Below are positions 1-7,228 of a stretch of 11,813 nucleotides of DNA, piece after piece. Origin of the DNA: Sandaracinobacteroides sp031425455 (GTDB lineage Bacteria; Pseudomonadota; Alphaproteobacteria; Sphingomonadales; Sphingomonadaceae). Under the pieces are notes generated by a model, which was given only the letters and a program-made list of their open reading frames with translations, had not been told where the DNA came from and searched no databases. Numbering within the stretch: the stretch's first letter is position 1; each line of letters starts with the position of its first letter. The stretch covers positions 1-11,813 of the forward strand of contig JANPJJ010000149.1 of the NCBI GenBank assembly GCA_031425455.1, given 5' to 3'. Position numbers and translations under genes: made by a program.

Positions 1-108
1 CCCCAGCACTTCGCCGGGGGTCGAGGCGAACTGGGCCTTTGCGAGCCCGGCCGGAAGCACCATCCCGGCGCCGAGCGCTGCTATCAGGCCTCTGCGAGCA
101 ATTTTCAT
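1..108 (-). CDS. Exported protein of unknown function, N-terminal 36 residues only
   Basis: The reverse strand opens with ATG at 108 and stays open to the window edge. It encodes MKIARRGLIAALGAGMVLP and then a stretch ending ...AKAQFASTPGEVLG. The first 25 residues have the shape of a Sec signal peptide: basic n-region (K2, R5, R6), a hydrophobic Leu/Ala/Gly core, and a likely cleavage site after AKA. R5-R6 is followed by G-L-I, which is a poor Tat motif. A G-rich stretch (GGGGGCGGA) just upstream of the ATG can serve as ribosome binding site. Only the leader is visible, so no family can be assigned. The product is probably periplasmic or outer membrane. Confidence 0.6.
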   Translation of the reverse strand, partial: MKIARRGLIAALGAGMVLPAGLAKAQFASTPGEVLG

Positions 109-138
109 GTTCCGCCCCCACCCACCTTGGATGGCGCC

Positions 139-167
139 AGAGTTCGCACGCGTACCGCTGTTGTCAA
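139..167 (-). promoter_or_regulatory. Candidate promoter for the exported-protein gene at the left edge
   Basis: On the minus strand a perfect TTGACA lies at 167-162. With a 17-base spacer it is followed by AACTCT (144-139), a weak match to a -10 element. The distance to the start codon at 108 is reasonable. The -35 hexamer lies inside the 9-base palindrome GTTGACAAC, which could also be an operator half. This is a pattern match only. Confidence 0.3.
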
Positions 168-214
168 CCGTTGTGACGCATCACTCTCCGGACCGCAGCA
201 CCGTCTCGACCGCG

Positions 215-1021
215 TCAGTCCTTGGGCCTAAGCTCCATTTCCACGTTGTGCGGCGGCGGGTAGCCCAGGCCCGCGATCAGTTTGTTGGTATCGAAATACA
301 CCTGCCAATAGTCGCGCGTGTGGCAGTAGGGACGCACCGCGAGGACCGTGCCGAGTGCGTTGAAGTCCAGGATTTCGACGTCGGGCGCGGGGGTCGCCAC
401 CACGTTCGGGATGGCAGCGAGCTGCGGCTTCAGCCGGGCGATGGCTTCCATGGGGTCGACACCGAACGCCAGCTGGGCGGTACGGTCGACCCGTCGATAT
501 TCATGGTGGGAGAAGTTCTTGATGATGTCGTTGGAGATCTTGCCGTTGCCGACGATCGTGGTGACATTGTCCGGGCTGGTGATGACGGTGTTGAACATGC
601 CGACTTCGACAACGGTACCTTCGACCCCGCCCGCGACCACATAATCCCCCACCTTGTAGGGCCTGAAAATGATCAGGAAGGCGCCGGCGGCGAAATTGCC
701 GAGCAGGCCCGACCAGGCGGCACCGATGGCAAGCCCGACCCCGGCGAGGAGTGCGGCGAAGCTGGTGGTTTCGAGCCCGAAATAGCCGAGGATCGCGACC
801 ACCAGCAGGATGTTGAGGACCACGGCCAGGATATTCGCGATGTAGCGCTGCAGCGTGGGATCGAAGTTGCGCGCGGTGAGGACCCGCGACAGAGCCCTGA
901 TGGCGAAGCCGATCAGCCAGCGGCCGACCATGTAGAGCAGGACGGCGGCCGCGATCTTGATCGCGGCCGCGGTCACGATCGGCATCGCCCGATCCCACAT
1001 CGTGATGACGTCCGCTTCCAT
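215..1021 (-). CDS. Small-conductance mechanosensitive channel, MscS family
   Basis: This 268-residue inner-membrane protein should form a heptameric, tension-gated channel that releases solutes on hypo-osmotic shock. Three hydrophobic segments are visible at about residues 16-40, 62-82 and 86-118. The third is the Gly/Ala-rich pore helix (AALLAGVGLAIGAAWSGLLG) and runs into FRPYKVGDYV, the hallmark entry into the MscS beta domain. The beta domain follows (EGTVVEVGMFNT..., VGNGKISND) and then a C-terminal alpha/beta domain to residue 268. This is close to the length of E. coli MscS (286). The start at 1021 was chosen over an upstream in-frame start at 1153 because AGGGGGA sits 5 bases before it and the extra residues would not fit the family. 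The usual I-P-N-G motif reads V-G-N-G here. The gene is divergent from the PabB-PabC gene and stands alone. Confidence 0.93.
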   Translation of the reverse strand: MEADVITMWDRAMPIVTAAAIKIAAAVLLYMVGRWLIGFAIRALSRVLTARNFDPTLQRYIANILAVVLNILLVVAILGYFGLETTSFAALLAGVGLAIGAAWSGLLGNFAAGAFLIIFRPYKVGDYVVAGGVEGTVVEVGMFNTVITSPDNVTTIVGNGKISNDIIKNFSHHEYRRVDRTAQLAFGVDPMEAIARLKPQLAAIPNVVATPAPDVEILDFNALGTVLAVRPYCHTRDYWQVYFDTNKLIAGLGYPPPHNVEMELRPKD

Positions 1022-1182
1022 GCCGGTCCCCCTAGATTGCAGAGCCCGCATGACACGCCCCGGCCGGCAGGATTGCGCGATACCGAGCAATCTGCGCTGC
1101 TCGCCGGCACAATGTCGCAAAACGGCGGGCCGGTCCAGAAGCGGCTTTGGCAATCCACCGGCTTTCGGTTAGCAGGCGCGCG
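1022..1182. other. Divergent intergenic region between the mscS-type gene and pabB-pabC
   Basis: These 161 bases must hold the promoters of two divergently transcribed genes. I see no convincing pair of -35 and -10 hexamers on either strand, and no strong hairpin. GC stays high. Open frames crossing it in both directions are extensions of the flanking genes from upstream alternative start codons. Confidence 0.4.
1027..1033 (-). promoter_or_regulatory. Ribosome binding site fixing the MscS-family start
   Basis: On the minus strand AGGGGGA lies 5 bases upstream of the ATG at 1021. It is the only good Shine-Dalgarno match among the candidate in-frame starts and supports the shorter 268-residue product. 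Confidence 0.6.
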
Positions 1183-2922
1183 ATGGCTCCGCTGGACCCC
1201 TGCGCCCCGTTCGCCCTGTTGTGGGACAGCAGGCTTGGGGCGGCGCGGCTGTTCACCGGCCCGCTCGGCCTGATCGAGACGAGCGACGTGGCGGCGGGGC
1301 TTGCGGACATGTCGGCGGCAGGGCGGGCCGGCGAGTGGCTGGCGGGGGCCCTGTCCTACGAGGCGGGGCACGCGCTGGAACCCCGACTGGCGCCACTTGC
1401 GAAAGGCCCGCCCTGGCTCTGGTTCGCTCGCTTCGGGGCCCCCGCCCTCCTCGACAGCGCGGCGCTGGCCACGCTGCTGGACCCGTTCCGGACTCCGGTG
1501 TCGATCGCCCCCCCTGAGCCGCTGGTCACGCGCGGCGATTGGCTGGCGGCCGTCGCTGCGGCGAAAGGCCTGATCGCGGCGGGCGACATCTATCAGGCGA
1601 ACCTCACCTTTCCGGCCCGGGTTGCGGTGCGCGGCCATCCGCTGGCACTGTTCGCGCGACTGTTCTCGCCCGCCGCAGCGCCGCATGGCGGGCTGGTCCA
1701 TGACGGGCGCGGACGCTGGTGGCTGAGCCTGTCGCCCGAGCTGTTCTTCTCGCTGGAGGGGGGCGTACTGACGGGCCGGCCGATGAAGGGCACCGCGCCG
1801 CGTCACGCCCGGCCGGAGGCCGACCGGGCAGCGGTGCGGGCCCTGGCGGCAGACCCGAAGAACCGGGCCGAAAATCTGATGATCACCGACCTCATCCGCA
1901 ACGACCTGTCGCGCGTCTCGGTGCCGGGCACGGTGCGGGTGCCGCGCCTGTTCGAGATCGAGACTTACCCCAGCATCCACCAGTTGACGTCGACGGTATC
2001 GGCGGCATTGGCGCCTGGGGAGGATGCGATATCGACCTTGCGCGCGCTGCACCCCTGCGGTTCGATCACGGGGGCGCCGAAGTTGCGCGCGATGGAGGTG
2101 ATCGCCGAACTGGAAGCCGCGCCGCGCGGGCTTTACTGCGGCAGCCTGGGGTGGATCGGCCCAGAGGCGCAGTCGGCAAATTTCGCCGTCGCGATCCGCA
2201 CGCTGGAGGTGGCGGGCGGCGAGGCATTGCTGGGGCTGGGGAGCGGGATCGTCGCTGACAGCGTGCCCGAGGCTGAGTGGGAAGAGTGCCTGGCGAAGGC
2301 ACGGTTCCTCGTTCGCTCCGCGCCCGTCACGCTGATCGAGACGATGCGGATCGAGGCGGGCGGCAGCATCCCGCGCCGGGCCCGTCATCTGGACCGGCTG
2401 GCGGCCACGGCCGCGCGGTTCGGCTTCGCGCTGGACCGTGGGGTGCTGGAAGCGCGGCTGGACGGGCTTTGCCCTGGCACCGCCCGACGGCTGCGGCTGT
2501 TGCTAGGGGCCGACGGGTTGGTCGCGCTACAGCTGTCGGCGCTGCCGCCAGCGCCTGCGGAGCCTGTAGAAGCGGCGGTGGTCCCGTTGCCGGTGGCGCC
2601 CGACGACTGGCGGCTGGCGCACAAGTCGGGCGACCGCGCTTTCTATGACGAGGCGCGGGCTGCTTCGGGACGGTTCGAGGTGCTGTTCGAGCGCGACGAC
2701 GGCCTGCTGACGGAGGGCAGTTTCACCAGCCTGTTCGTCGAGCGGGACGGCGGGTTGCTGACACCGCCGGTGCGGCTGGGGCTGCTGCCGGGCGTTCTTC
2801 GCGCCGAACTGCTGAGCAGCGGAATCGCCCGGGAGGCCGAGCTTCGGGCGAGCGACCTTGCGCAGGGGTTCCTGCTCGGGAACAGCCTCAGAGGGCTGTT
2901 GCGGGGGCGGCTGGCGCGCTGA
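1183..2922 (+). CDS. pabBC: Fused aminodeoxychorismate synthase component I and 4-amino-4-deoxychorismate lyase (PabB-PabC)
   Basis: The 579-residue protein joins two consecutive steps of p-aminobenzoate synthesis for folate. Residues 1 to about 375 are a chorismate-binding PabB domain: GDIYQANL at 134-141, PMKGT at 200-204, an ENLMITDLIRNDLSRV stretch, and HPCGSITGAPK at 290-300. Lys202 matches the lysine nucleophile that marks PabB proteins, whereas anthranilate synthase has Ala in this motif (PIAGT). From about residue 380 (APVTLIETMR) a class IV aminotransferase fold begins. Lys481 in AHKSGDR is the expected PLP lysine, followed by LLTEGSFTSLFVE and a LLPGVLR motif. The cytosolic product would turn chorismate, with ammonia from a PabA glutaminase encoded elsewhere, into PABA and pyruvate. 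The start was chosen as ATG at 1183 (weak AGG 6 bases upstream). A TTG at 1147 would add 12 residues and cannot be excluded. It is divergent from the channel gene and 73 bases upstream of the aminotransferase gene. Confidence 0.93.
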   Translation: MAPLDPCAPFALLWDSRLGAARLFTGPLGLIETSDVAAGLADMSAAGRAGEWLAGALSYEAGHALEPRLAPLAKGPPWLWFARFGAPALLDSAALATLLDPFRTPVSIAPPEPLVTRGDWLAAVAAAKGLIAAGDIYQANLTFPARVAVRGHPLALFARLFSPAAAPHGGLVHDGRGRWWLSLSPELFFSLEGGVLTGRPMKGTAPRHARPEADRAAVRALAADPKNRAENLMITDLIRNDLSRVSVPGTVRVPRLFEIETYPSIHQLTSTVSAALAPGEDAISTLRALHPCGSITGAPKLRAMEVIAELEAAPRGLYCGSLGWIGPEAQSANFAVAIRTLEVAGGEALLGLGSGIVADSVPEAEWEECLAKARFLVRSAPVTLIETMRIEAGGSIPRRARHLDRLAATAARFGFALDRGVLEARLDGLCPGTARRLRLLLGADGLVALQLSALPPAPAEPVEAAVVPLPVAPDDWRLAHKSGDRAFYDEARAASGRFEVLFERDDGLLTEGSFTSLFVERDGGLLTPPVRLGLLPGVLRAELLSSGIAREAELRASDLAQGFLLGNSLRGLLRGRLAR

Positions 2923-2981
2923 GGCTTGTCGGGCCCGGGCGGTGCCGATATGCGAACGTCCGCCACGCTGAATGGCGATTT

Positions 2982-2988
2982 GGGGGGA
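2982..2988 (+). promoter_or_regulatory. Ribosome binding site deciding the aminotransferase start
   Basis: GGGGGGA ends 7 bases before ATG at 2996. The other in-frame ATG at 2972 lies upstream of this site and has no comparable purine tract, so 2996 is preferred. Confidence 0.6.
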
Positions 2989-2995
2989 TCAACAC

Positions 2996-4198
2996 ATGCC
3001 TTTGCTTTCGGCTGCCATCAATCGCATCAGCCCCTCGCCGACCATTGCCGTCACGGTGAAGGCCGCGGAGCTGAAGGCGGCCGGCCACGACATCATCGGG
3101 CTGGGCGCCGGCGAGCCGGACTTCGACACGCCCGATTTCGTGAAGGAGGCGGCGATCGAGGCGATCCGGCGCGGCCAGACCAAATACACCGCTGTCGACG
3201 GCACGCCCGAGCTGAAGCGCGCGGTGCAGGCGAAGTTCCGGCGCGACAACCGCCTCGACTATGGGCTGGACCAGATCACGGTCAATGTCGGCGGCAAGCA
3301 AACCATCTTCAACGCGATGGTGGCGACGCTGGACCCCGGCGACGAAGTGGTGATCCCGGCGCCCTATTGGGTGAGCTACCCGGACATCGTGCAGTTCTGC
3401 GGCGCGACGCCGGTGATCCTGCCCTGCCCGATCGAAGCCGGCTTCAAGCTGCTGCCGGAGCAGCTGGACCGGGCGATCACGCCCGCGACGAAGTGGGTGA
3501 TCCTGAACTCGCCGTCCAACCCCACCGGCGCTGCCTATTCGGCCGCCGAGTTGAAGGCGCTGGCCGACGTGCTGCTGGGGCATCCGCACGTCTATGTGCT
3601 GACCGACGACATGTACGAGCATATCGTCTACGACGATTTCCGCTTTGCGACGATCGCCGAAGTCGAGCCGCGCCTGTTCGACCGCACGCTGACGGTGAAC
3701 GGTGCCTCCAAGGCCTATGCGATGACCGGCTGGCGCATCGGCTTTGCCGGGGGGCCGGTGCCGATCATCAAGGCCATGGCGAAGATCCAGTCGCAGAGCA
3801 CGTCCAACCCCTGCTCGATCGCCCAGGCCGCCGTCGTCGCGGCGCTGAACGGACCGCAGGATTTCCTGGGGCAGCGCAACGCGGCGTTCCAGGCGAGGCG
3901 CGATCTGGTGGTCTCGATGCTGAACCAGGCGGCGGGGCTGTCATGCCCGCGGCCCGAGGGGGCCTTCTATGTCTATCCGGACTGTTCGGGGCTGATCGGG
4001 AAGACCAGGCCGGGCGGAGCGCCGCTGGCGTCGGACGAGGATGTGGCCGCCTACCTGCTGGAGACCGAGGGGGTGGCGGTGGTGCATGGGGCCGCTTTCG
4101 GGCTCTCGCCGGCGTTCCGGATTTCCTATGCGACGTCGACCGAAGCGCTGGAGGAGGCCTGCCGTCGGATCCAGCGGGCTTGCGCCGCCCTCAGCTGA
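2996..4198 (+). CDS. aatA: Pyridoxal-phosphate aspartate aminotransferase, class I
   Basis: A 400-residue cytosolic PLP enzyme, the usual length for the bacterial AatA (subgroup I-beta/I-gamma) family. It would exchange the amino group between aspartate and 2-oxoglutarate. Some alphaproteobacterial members also transaminate prephenate. The N-terminus (PSPTIAVTVKAAELKAAGHDIIGLGAGEPDFDTP) is typical of the family. Visible landmarks are NSPSNPTG at 171-178, D204 and Y207 (LTDDMYEH), the Schiff-base lysine K239 in NGASKAYAMTGWRIG, and R375 in FRISYAT, which binds the substrate alpha-carboxylate. The start at 2996 is set by GGGGGGA 7 bases upstream. The gene follows pabB-pabC by 73 bases on the same strand and could be transcribed with it, though it probably also has its own promoter. 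It converges on the outer-membrane protein gene. Confidence 0.92.
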   Translation: MPLLSAAINRISPSPTIAVTVKAAELKAAGHDIIGLGAGEPDFDTPDFVKEAAIEAIRRGQTKYTAVDGTPELKRAVQAKFRRDNRLDYGLDQITVNVGGKQTIFNAMVATLDPGDEVVIPAPYWVSYPDIVQFCGATPVILPCPIEAGFKLLPEQLDRAITPATKWVILNSPSNPTGAAYSAAELKALADVLLGHPHVYVLTDDMYEHIVYDDFRFATIAEVEPRLFDRTLTVNGASKAYAMTGWRIGFAGGPVPIIKAMAKIQSQSTSNPCSIAQAAVVAALNGPQDFLGQRNAAFQARRDLVVSMLNQAAGLSCPRPEGAFYVYPDCSGLIGKTRPGGAPLASDEDVAAYLLETEGVAVVHGAAFGLSPAFRISYATSTEALEEACRRIQRACAALS

Positions 4199-4212
4199 AG
4201 CGGGGGCGGCGC
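4182..4212. terminator. GC-rich hairpin between two convergent genes
   Basis: GCGCCGCCC at 4182-4190 is a perfect 9-bp inverted match to GGGCGGCGC at 4204-4212, with a 13-base loop whose outer two positions can also pair (T-G, C-G). It spans the aminotransferase stop codon and lies just before the stop of the opposing gene at 4226. No T-tract follows on either side, so it is a possible bidirectional stem rather than a textbook intrinsic terminator. Confidence 0.35.
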
Positions 4213-4225
4213 TGCCGAGCTTCCG

Positions 4226-4795
4226 TCAGAAGTGGAATACAATGCCTGCCATCGGCCGGATGCTGTCGAAATCATAGGTCTGCACTTCCAGCCGCAGCCG
4301 CGGGCCGGCGTTGCCGGTGGCGCCGCCCAGGCCGATGCTGCGCGGGCCGACTTCGACCCCCAGGCCGTACATCACGCCGTGCGAATCGACGAAGCCCCGG
4401 CTCGATCGGCCGTTGACCCATTGATAGCCGCCCGACGCATAGATGAGGCCGCTGTCGCCGGCGCGGAATCCGAGCCGGCCGGTGACGCCATATTCCCAGT
4501 CGATGTCGTTGAAGCCCTTGTAGACATTGCCTTCGACGCCCGCGACCACCGGCCCGAGCGGTATGTTGACTCCGAGCACGCCGCCGACCAGCCAGCCCTC
4601 CATGCGCCCGCCGACCGGGTCGCCGACGCGGGCGTCGCGGTCGAAGCTGTGATAGCCGCCGAGCACCCCGACATAGGGCTCGATCCCGAAAGCAGAGCTG
4701 CCATCCGGCGCGGCGGGCTCGCCTGGGGGCACGTCCTGCGCCAGCGCCGGAACGGCGGCGAACAGGGACAGGGCGGCGACAAGATTGCGGATCAT
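4226..4795 (-). CDS. Small outer-membrane beta-barrel-like protein (OmpA/opacity-type fold)
   Basis: The 189-residue product starts with a clean Sec signal peptide (MIRNLVAALSLFAAVPALAQ, cleavage after the AxA-type ALA or at Q20). A short Pro/Ala linker follows, then alternating beta-strand-like segments rich in Gly and aromatic residues: YVGVLGGYH, WLVGGVLGVNIPL, VVAGVEGNVYKGF, WEYGVTGRLGFRA, GLIYASGGYQWV, HGVMYGLGVEVG, PRLRLEVQTYDF. It ends in IVFHF, with the terminal phenylalanine expected of BAM-assembled outer-membrane proteins. The size suits an 8-stranded barrel. No function can be read from the sequence; the opacity-protein fold resemblance is structural. The start at 4795 has AAAAGGAA upstream, better than the in-frame ATG at 4897, which would bury the signal peptide. 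It is divergent from msrP. Confidence 0.75.
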   Translation of the reverse strand: MIRNLVAALSLFAAVPALAQDVPPGEPAAPDGSSAFGIEPYVGVLGGYHSFDRDARVGDPVGGRMEGWLVGGVLGVNIPLGPVVAGVEGNVYKGFNDIDWEYGVTGRLGFRAGDSGLIYASGGYQWVNGRSSRGFVDSHGVMYGLGVEVGPRSIGLGGATGNAGPRLRLEVQTYDFDSIRPMAGIVFHF

Positions 4796-5016
4796 GAGAT
4801 TCCTTTTGGGTTGCGCCGGGGAAGCCGGCATGCCCCCTTCAAGCCCGGCGTCCGGACTTCGTTCCGGCCCACAGGGCGAGGGGAACCGATGGGGCAATGG
4901 CCTGTTGCAAGCCTGCCACAGACCGTCTGGCCCGATCTTGCGGCATTCAGGGCTCTCTGCAAGGCAGGCCTTCGTTGCGTAACTTGCCGTTCAGCCGCCG
5001 CGTATAGGAAGCCGAC
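4796..5016. other. Divergent intergenic region between the outer-membrane protein gene and msrP
   Basis: This 221-base gap is the longest in the window and should carry both promoters. Near msrP there are TTGCGT (4975-4980), TTGCCG (4984-4989) and TATAGG (5003-5008), but the spacers are 22 and 13 bases, so neither pair is convincing. The minus-strand leader of the outer-membrane gene contains a short GCCGG/CCGGC hairpin. A 65-codon open frame crosses the gap on the plus strand but has no family resemblance or good start. Confidence 0.4.
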
Positions 5017-5973
5017 ATGCGCTATTTTCCCCGCCCCGACTGGGCCCTTCCCGACAGTGCCGCCACCCCCGAGGGGTTGTTCCGAAACCGGCGCTCGGTC
5101 CTTGCCGGCCTGGGGGCCGCCGGACTGCTGCCGTCGCTCGCCCTGCCCGCGCCGGCCCTCGCCTCCACCGACGTGGCCAGGCTGGCGCCGCTGAAATCGA
5201 AGCGCACCATCGCCACTGCGGAAACGCCGACGCCGCTGGAGGCGGTTGCGACCTACAATAATTTCTACGAGTTCGGGCTGGACAAGGGGGATCCGGCCGA
5301 GAATGCCGCTTCGCTGAAGCCGAGCCCCTGGACGCTGAAGGTCGGCGGGCTGGTGAAGAAGCCGCTGACGCTGGATGTGGACAAGTGGATCGCCGCGCTA
5401 CCGCTGGAAGAGCGGATCACCCGGCTGCGCTGTGTCGAGGGCTGGTCGATGGTAATCCCCTGGGTGGGCACCCCCCTGGCGGCGCTGGTGAAGGCGGCGG
5501 AGCCGCTCTCCTCGGCGAAATATGTCCGCTTCACCACGCTGGCGGACCCGGCGCAGATGCCGGGGTTGCGTCTCCCCGCGCTCGACTGGCCGTACCGCGA
5601 GGGTCTGCGCATCGACGAGGCGGTGCACCCGCTCGCCTTTCTGGCAGTCGGGCTCTATGGCCGGCGCCTGCCGAATCAGAACGGCGCCCCGCTCCGGCTG
5701 GTGGTGCCGTGGAAATATGGCTTCAAATCGATCAAATCGATCGTCGCGGTGGACTTCGTCGAACGGCAGCCGCTGACCTCGTGGAACCAGTCCCAGCCAA
5801 GGGAATATGGCTTCTACTCGAACGTGAACCCCGACGTGGACCATCCGCGCTGGAGCCAGGCGACCGAGCGCCGCATCGGCGAGTTCAGGAAGCGCGCCAC
5901 GCTGCCCTTCAACGGCTATGGCGCCGAAGTCGCCCGGCTGTACAAGGGCATGGACCTTGCCAAATATTTCTGA
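5017..5973 (+). CDS. msrP: Protein-methionine-sulfoxide reductase catalytic subunit MsrP (YedY-type molybdoenzyme)
   Basis: A 318-residue periplasmic enzyme that reduces methionine sulfoxide in oxidised envelope proteins. It uses a mononuclear Mo-molybdopterin centre and takes electrons from MsrQ. The N-terminus carries a Tat signal: R25-R26 in RNRRSVLAGLGAAGLL and a likely cleavage after ALA at residue 49. The mature part begins with the family's TPLEAVATYNNFYEFGLDKGDPAENA region. Cys139 in RLRCVEGWSMVIPW is the expected molybdenum ligand. Further family signatures are the DWPYREGLRIDEAVHPLAFLAVG segment, PNQNGAPLRLVVPWKYGFKSIKSI, and the C-terminal WSQATERRIGEFRKRATLPFNGY block. TAGGAAG at 5005-5011 supports the start. 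The stop overlaps the msrQ start by one base (TGATG), indicating translational coupling. Confidence 0.96.
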   Translation: MRYFPRPDWALPDSAATPEGLFRNRRSVLAGLGAAGLLPSLALPAPALASTDVARLAPLKSKRTIATAETPTPLEAVATYNNFYEFGLDKGDPAENAASLKPSPWTLKVGGLVKKPLTLDVDKWIAALPLEERITRLRCVEGWSMVIPWVGTPLAALVKAAEPLSSAKYVRFTTLADPAQMPGLRLPALDWPYREGLRIDEAVHPLAFLAVGLYGRRLPNQNGAPLRLVVPWKYGFKSIKSIVAVDFVERQPLTSWNQSQPREYGFYSNVNPDVDHPRWSQATERRIGEFRKRATLPFNGYGAEVARLYKGMDLAKYF

Positions 5974-6620
5974 TGACAGCTCGGCTCAACGCGCCGCCTT
6001 CATGGCTGAAGCCGGGCGTGCACCTGCTGGTGGTCCTGCCGCTTCTTTATCTGTCGTTCGGCTGGGCCGAGCTGCTGTGGCTGGCGCCGGGGTCGCTGCG
6101 GCTGACTGCCGAGCCGGTCGCCTATACCCACAACCAGCTCGGGCTGATGGCGATCCGGCTGCTGGTGGCGGCGCTGGCCGTTTCGCCGATCCACCGGCTG
6201 ACGGGGTGGACCCCGGTGATGTCGCTGCGCCGGATGCTGGGGCTTTGGGCCTTCGCCTATGCCTCGATCCACCTGGGATTCTATCTGCTGATGGAGCTGG
6301 ACTGGAGCCTGGCCGACCTGTGGAAAGAAGCCTTGAAGCGGCCCTTCATCTTCGCCGGGCTGCTGGCGTTCTTGGCGCTGCTGCCGCTCGCGCTGACCAG
6401 TACGCGGGCTGCCATTCGCCGGCTGGGCGGGCGGCGCTGGCAGCGGCTGCACAAGCTGGTGTTCCTGGCCGGGATCGCGGCCGCGGTGCACTTCATCCTG
6501 CGGGTGAAGGGCTTCCAGATCGAGCCGTTCGTCTATCTGGGACTGCTGCTGTTGCTTTATGCCGTTCGCCTCATGCCCAGTCGAAAACGCGCCACCCCCG
6601 CTCGCTCGCTGCCTGCCTGA
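5973..6620 (+). CDS. msrQ: Haem-binding membrane subunit MsrQ (YedZ-type)
   Basis: A 215-residue inner-membrane b-type haem protein that passes electrons from the quinone pool or cytosolic flavin reductase to MsrP. About six hydrophobic segments are visible (residues near 16-34, 56-73, 88-107, 124-141, 160-178 and 184-200). H100 (YASIHLG), H160 (RLHKL) and H173 (VHFILR) match the haem-ligand histidines of the YedZ family, including the 13-residue spacing of the last pair. The ferric-reductase-like transmembrane fold and the RRMLGLWAFAYASIHLGFY block are characteristic. The start overlaps the msrP stop (TGATG). The last 17 codons, a basic tail (PSRKRATPARSLPA), lie antisense to the end of the HAD phosphatase gene, an overlap of 50 bases. 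Confidence 0.94.
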   Translation: MTARLNAPPSWLKPGVHLLVVLPLLYLSFGWAELLWLAPGSLRLTAEPVAYTHNQLGLMAIRLLVAALAVSPIHRLTGWTPVMSLRRMLGLWAFAYASIHLGFYLLMELDWSLADLWKEALKRPFIFAGLLAFLALLPLALTSTRAAIRRLGGRRWQRLHKLVFLAGIAAAVHFILRVKGFQIEPFVYLGLLLLLYAVRLMPSRKRATPARSLPA

Positions 6621-7227
6621 GCGCAGGGGACGGATTGGCGGCGATGGCTTCGTCGGCCCAGAGCAGGACCGGCAGGTCGCTGAAATGGTCGGAAACGAAC
6701 TTCACCCGCGCCGGTCGATGGGTAAGGGCAGCCAGGATCATCCGCAGTTTTCCCATCTCGTAGCAGTTCTCGCCCGCGATGGCCGGCGTCAGGACATCGC
6801 CGTCCCACACGCTGTCGGTGGCGACGATCCGGTCGAAGCCCCAGCGGGCCGCCAAGGGGCCGACATAGTAGCGCAGGCTGGCAGTGGCTAGCATCGGCGT
6901 CAGCCCGGCGGCACGGTCGGCCTCGATGGCAGCCAGCGCGCCGGGCAGTTCGTTGGCAGCGCCGAAGCTGTCGGCGAAGTTCCGGGCTGCGCGCTCCACG
7001 GTGGCGCGGGGCACGCGGGCGCCCATCATGATGCGCTGGGCCGCCTGTTTCAGCCCCTTCCGGTCCAGCGCGCCCAACGCATAGGCCAATGCGGGAACCG
7101 GCAGAAGCGGGGCCAGCAGCAGCCGCGCCGGCGCCTCGGTGCGGGCGAAGAAGACCAGCCAGGCGGTCCAGCTGGCGCGACGCGTGATGGTCTTGTCCAT
7201 GTCGTAGATCGCGGTGCCGCCCTCCAT
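6571..7227 (-). CDS. HAD-IB family phosphatase (SerB-like)
   Basis: A 218-residue haloacid dehalogenase-superfamily hydrolase of subfamily IB. Motif I is DMDKT at 9-13 with nucleophile D9 and acid/base D11. Motif II is in ATAS at 114-117. K160 in EMGKLRMI fits the motif III lysine, and SDHFSDLP at 179-186 supplies the magnesium-binding acids. A helical cap of roughly residues 18-95 sits between motifs I and II. Family members hydrolyse phosphoserine or other phosphomonoesters; the substrate here is not evident and the protein should be cytosolic. The start at 7227 has GAGGA just upstream and puts motif I at the usual distance from the N-terminus; a longer in-frame start at 7326 would overlap the nuclease gene by about 100 bases. 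It lies one base after the nuclease stop (TGAGATG) and so is probably translated from the same message. Confidence 0.9.
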   Translation of the reverse strand: MEGGTAIYDMDKTITRRASWTAWLVFFARTEAPARLLLAPLLPVPALAYALGALDRKGLKQAAQRIMMGARVPRATVERAARNFADSFGAANELPGALAAIEADRAAGLTPMLATASLRYYVGPLAARWGFDRIVATDSVWDGDVLTPAIAGENCYEMGKLRMILAALTHRPARVKFVSDHFSDLPVLLWADEAIAANPSPALRQAASERGWRVFDWA

Positions 7228-7228
7228 C

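Noticed and set aside
107..1273. 388-codon plus-strand frame covering the mscS-type gene
   Set aside because: It is antisense to a well-supported channel gene, and its product is Asp/Gly/His/Arg-rich without any domain.
973..2388. Long minus-strand open frame (471 codons) opposite pabB-pabC
   Set aside because: It is Arg/Ala/Pro/Gly rich with no recognisable domain and lies fully antisense to a clear gene with intact motifs. Such frames are common in high-GC DNA.
2888..3622. 244-codon minus-strand frame opposite the aminotransferase gene
   Set aside because: Composition is His/Arg/Gln biased as expected for the antisense frame of GC-rich coding DNA; no family resemblance and no binding site.
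2926..4416. 496-codon plus-strand frame overlapping the aminotransferase gene
   Set aside because: Its product is Gly/Arg-rich low-complexity sequence in a shifted frame of the true 400-residue enzyme, which carries the full PLP-enzyme motif set.
4785..4982. 65-codon open frame in the gap before msrP
   Set aside because: It starts inside the signal-peptide region of the opposing outer-membrane protein gene, has no good ribosome binding site and no recognisable features.
4975..5008. Promoter hexamers for msrP (TTGCGT or TTGCCG with TATAGG)
   Set aside because: The spacers are 22 and 13 bases, both outside the workable range, so neither pair was called as a promoter.
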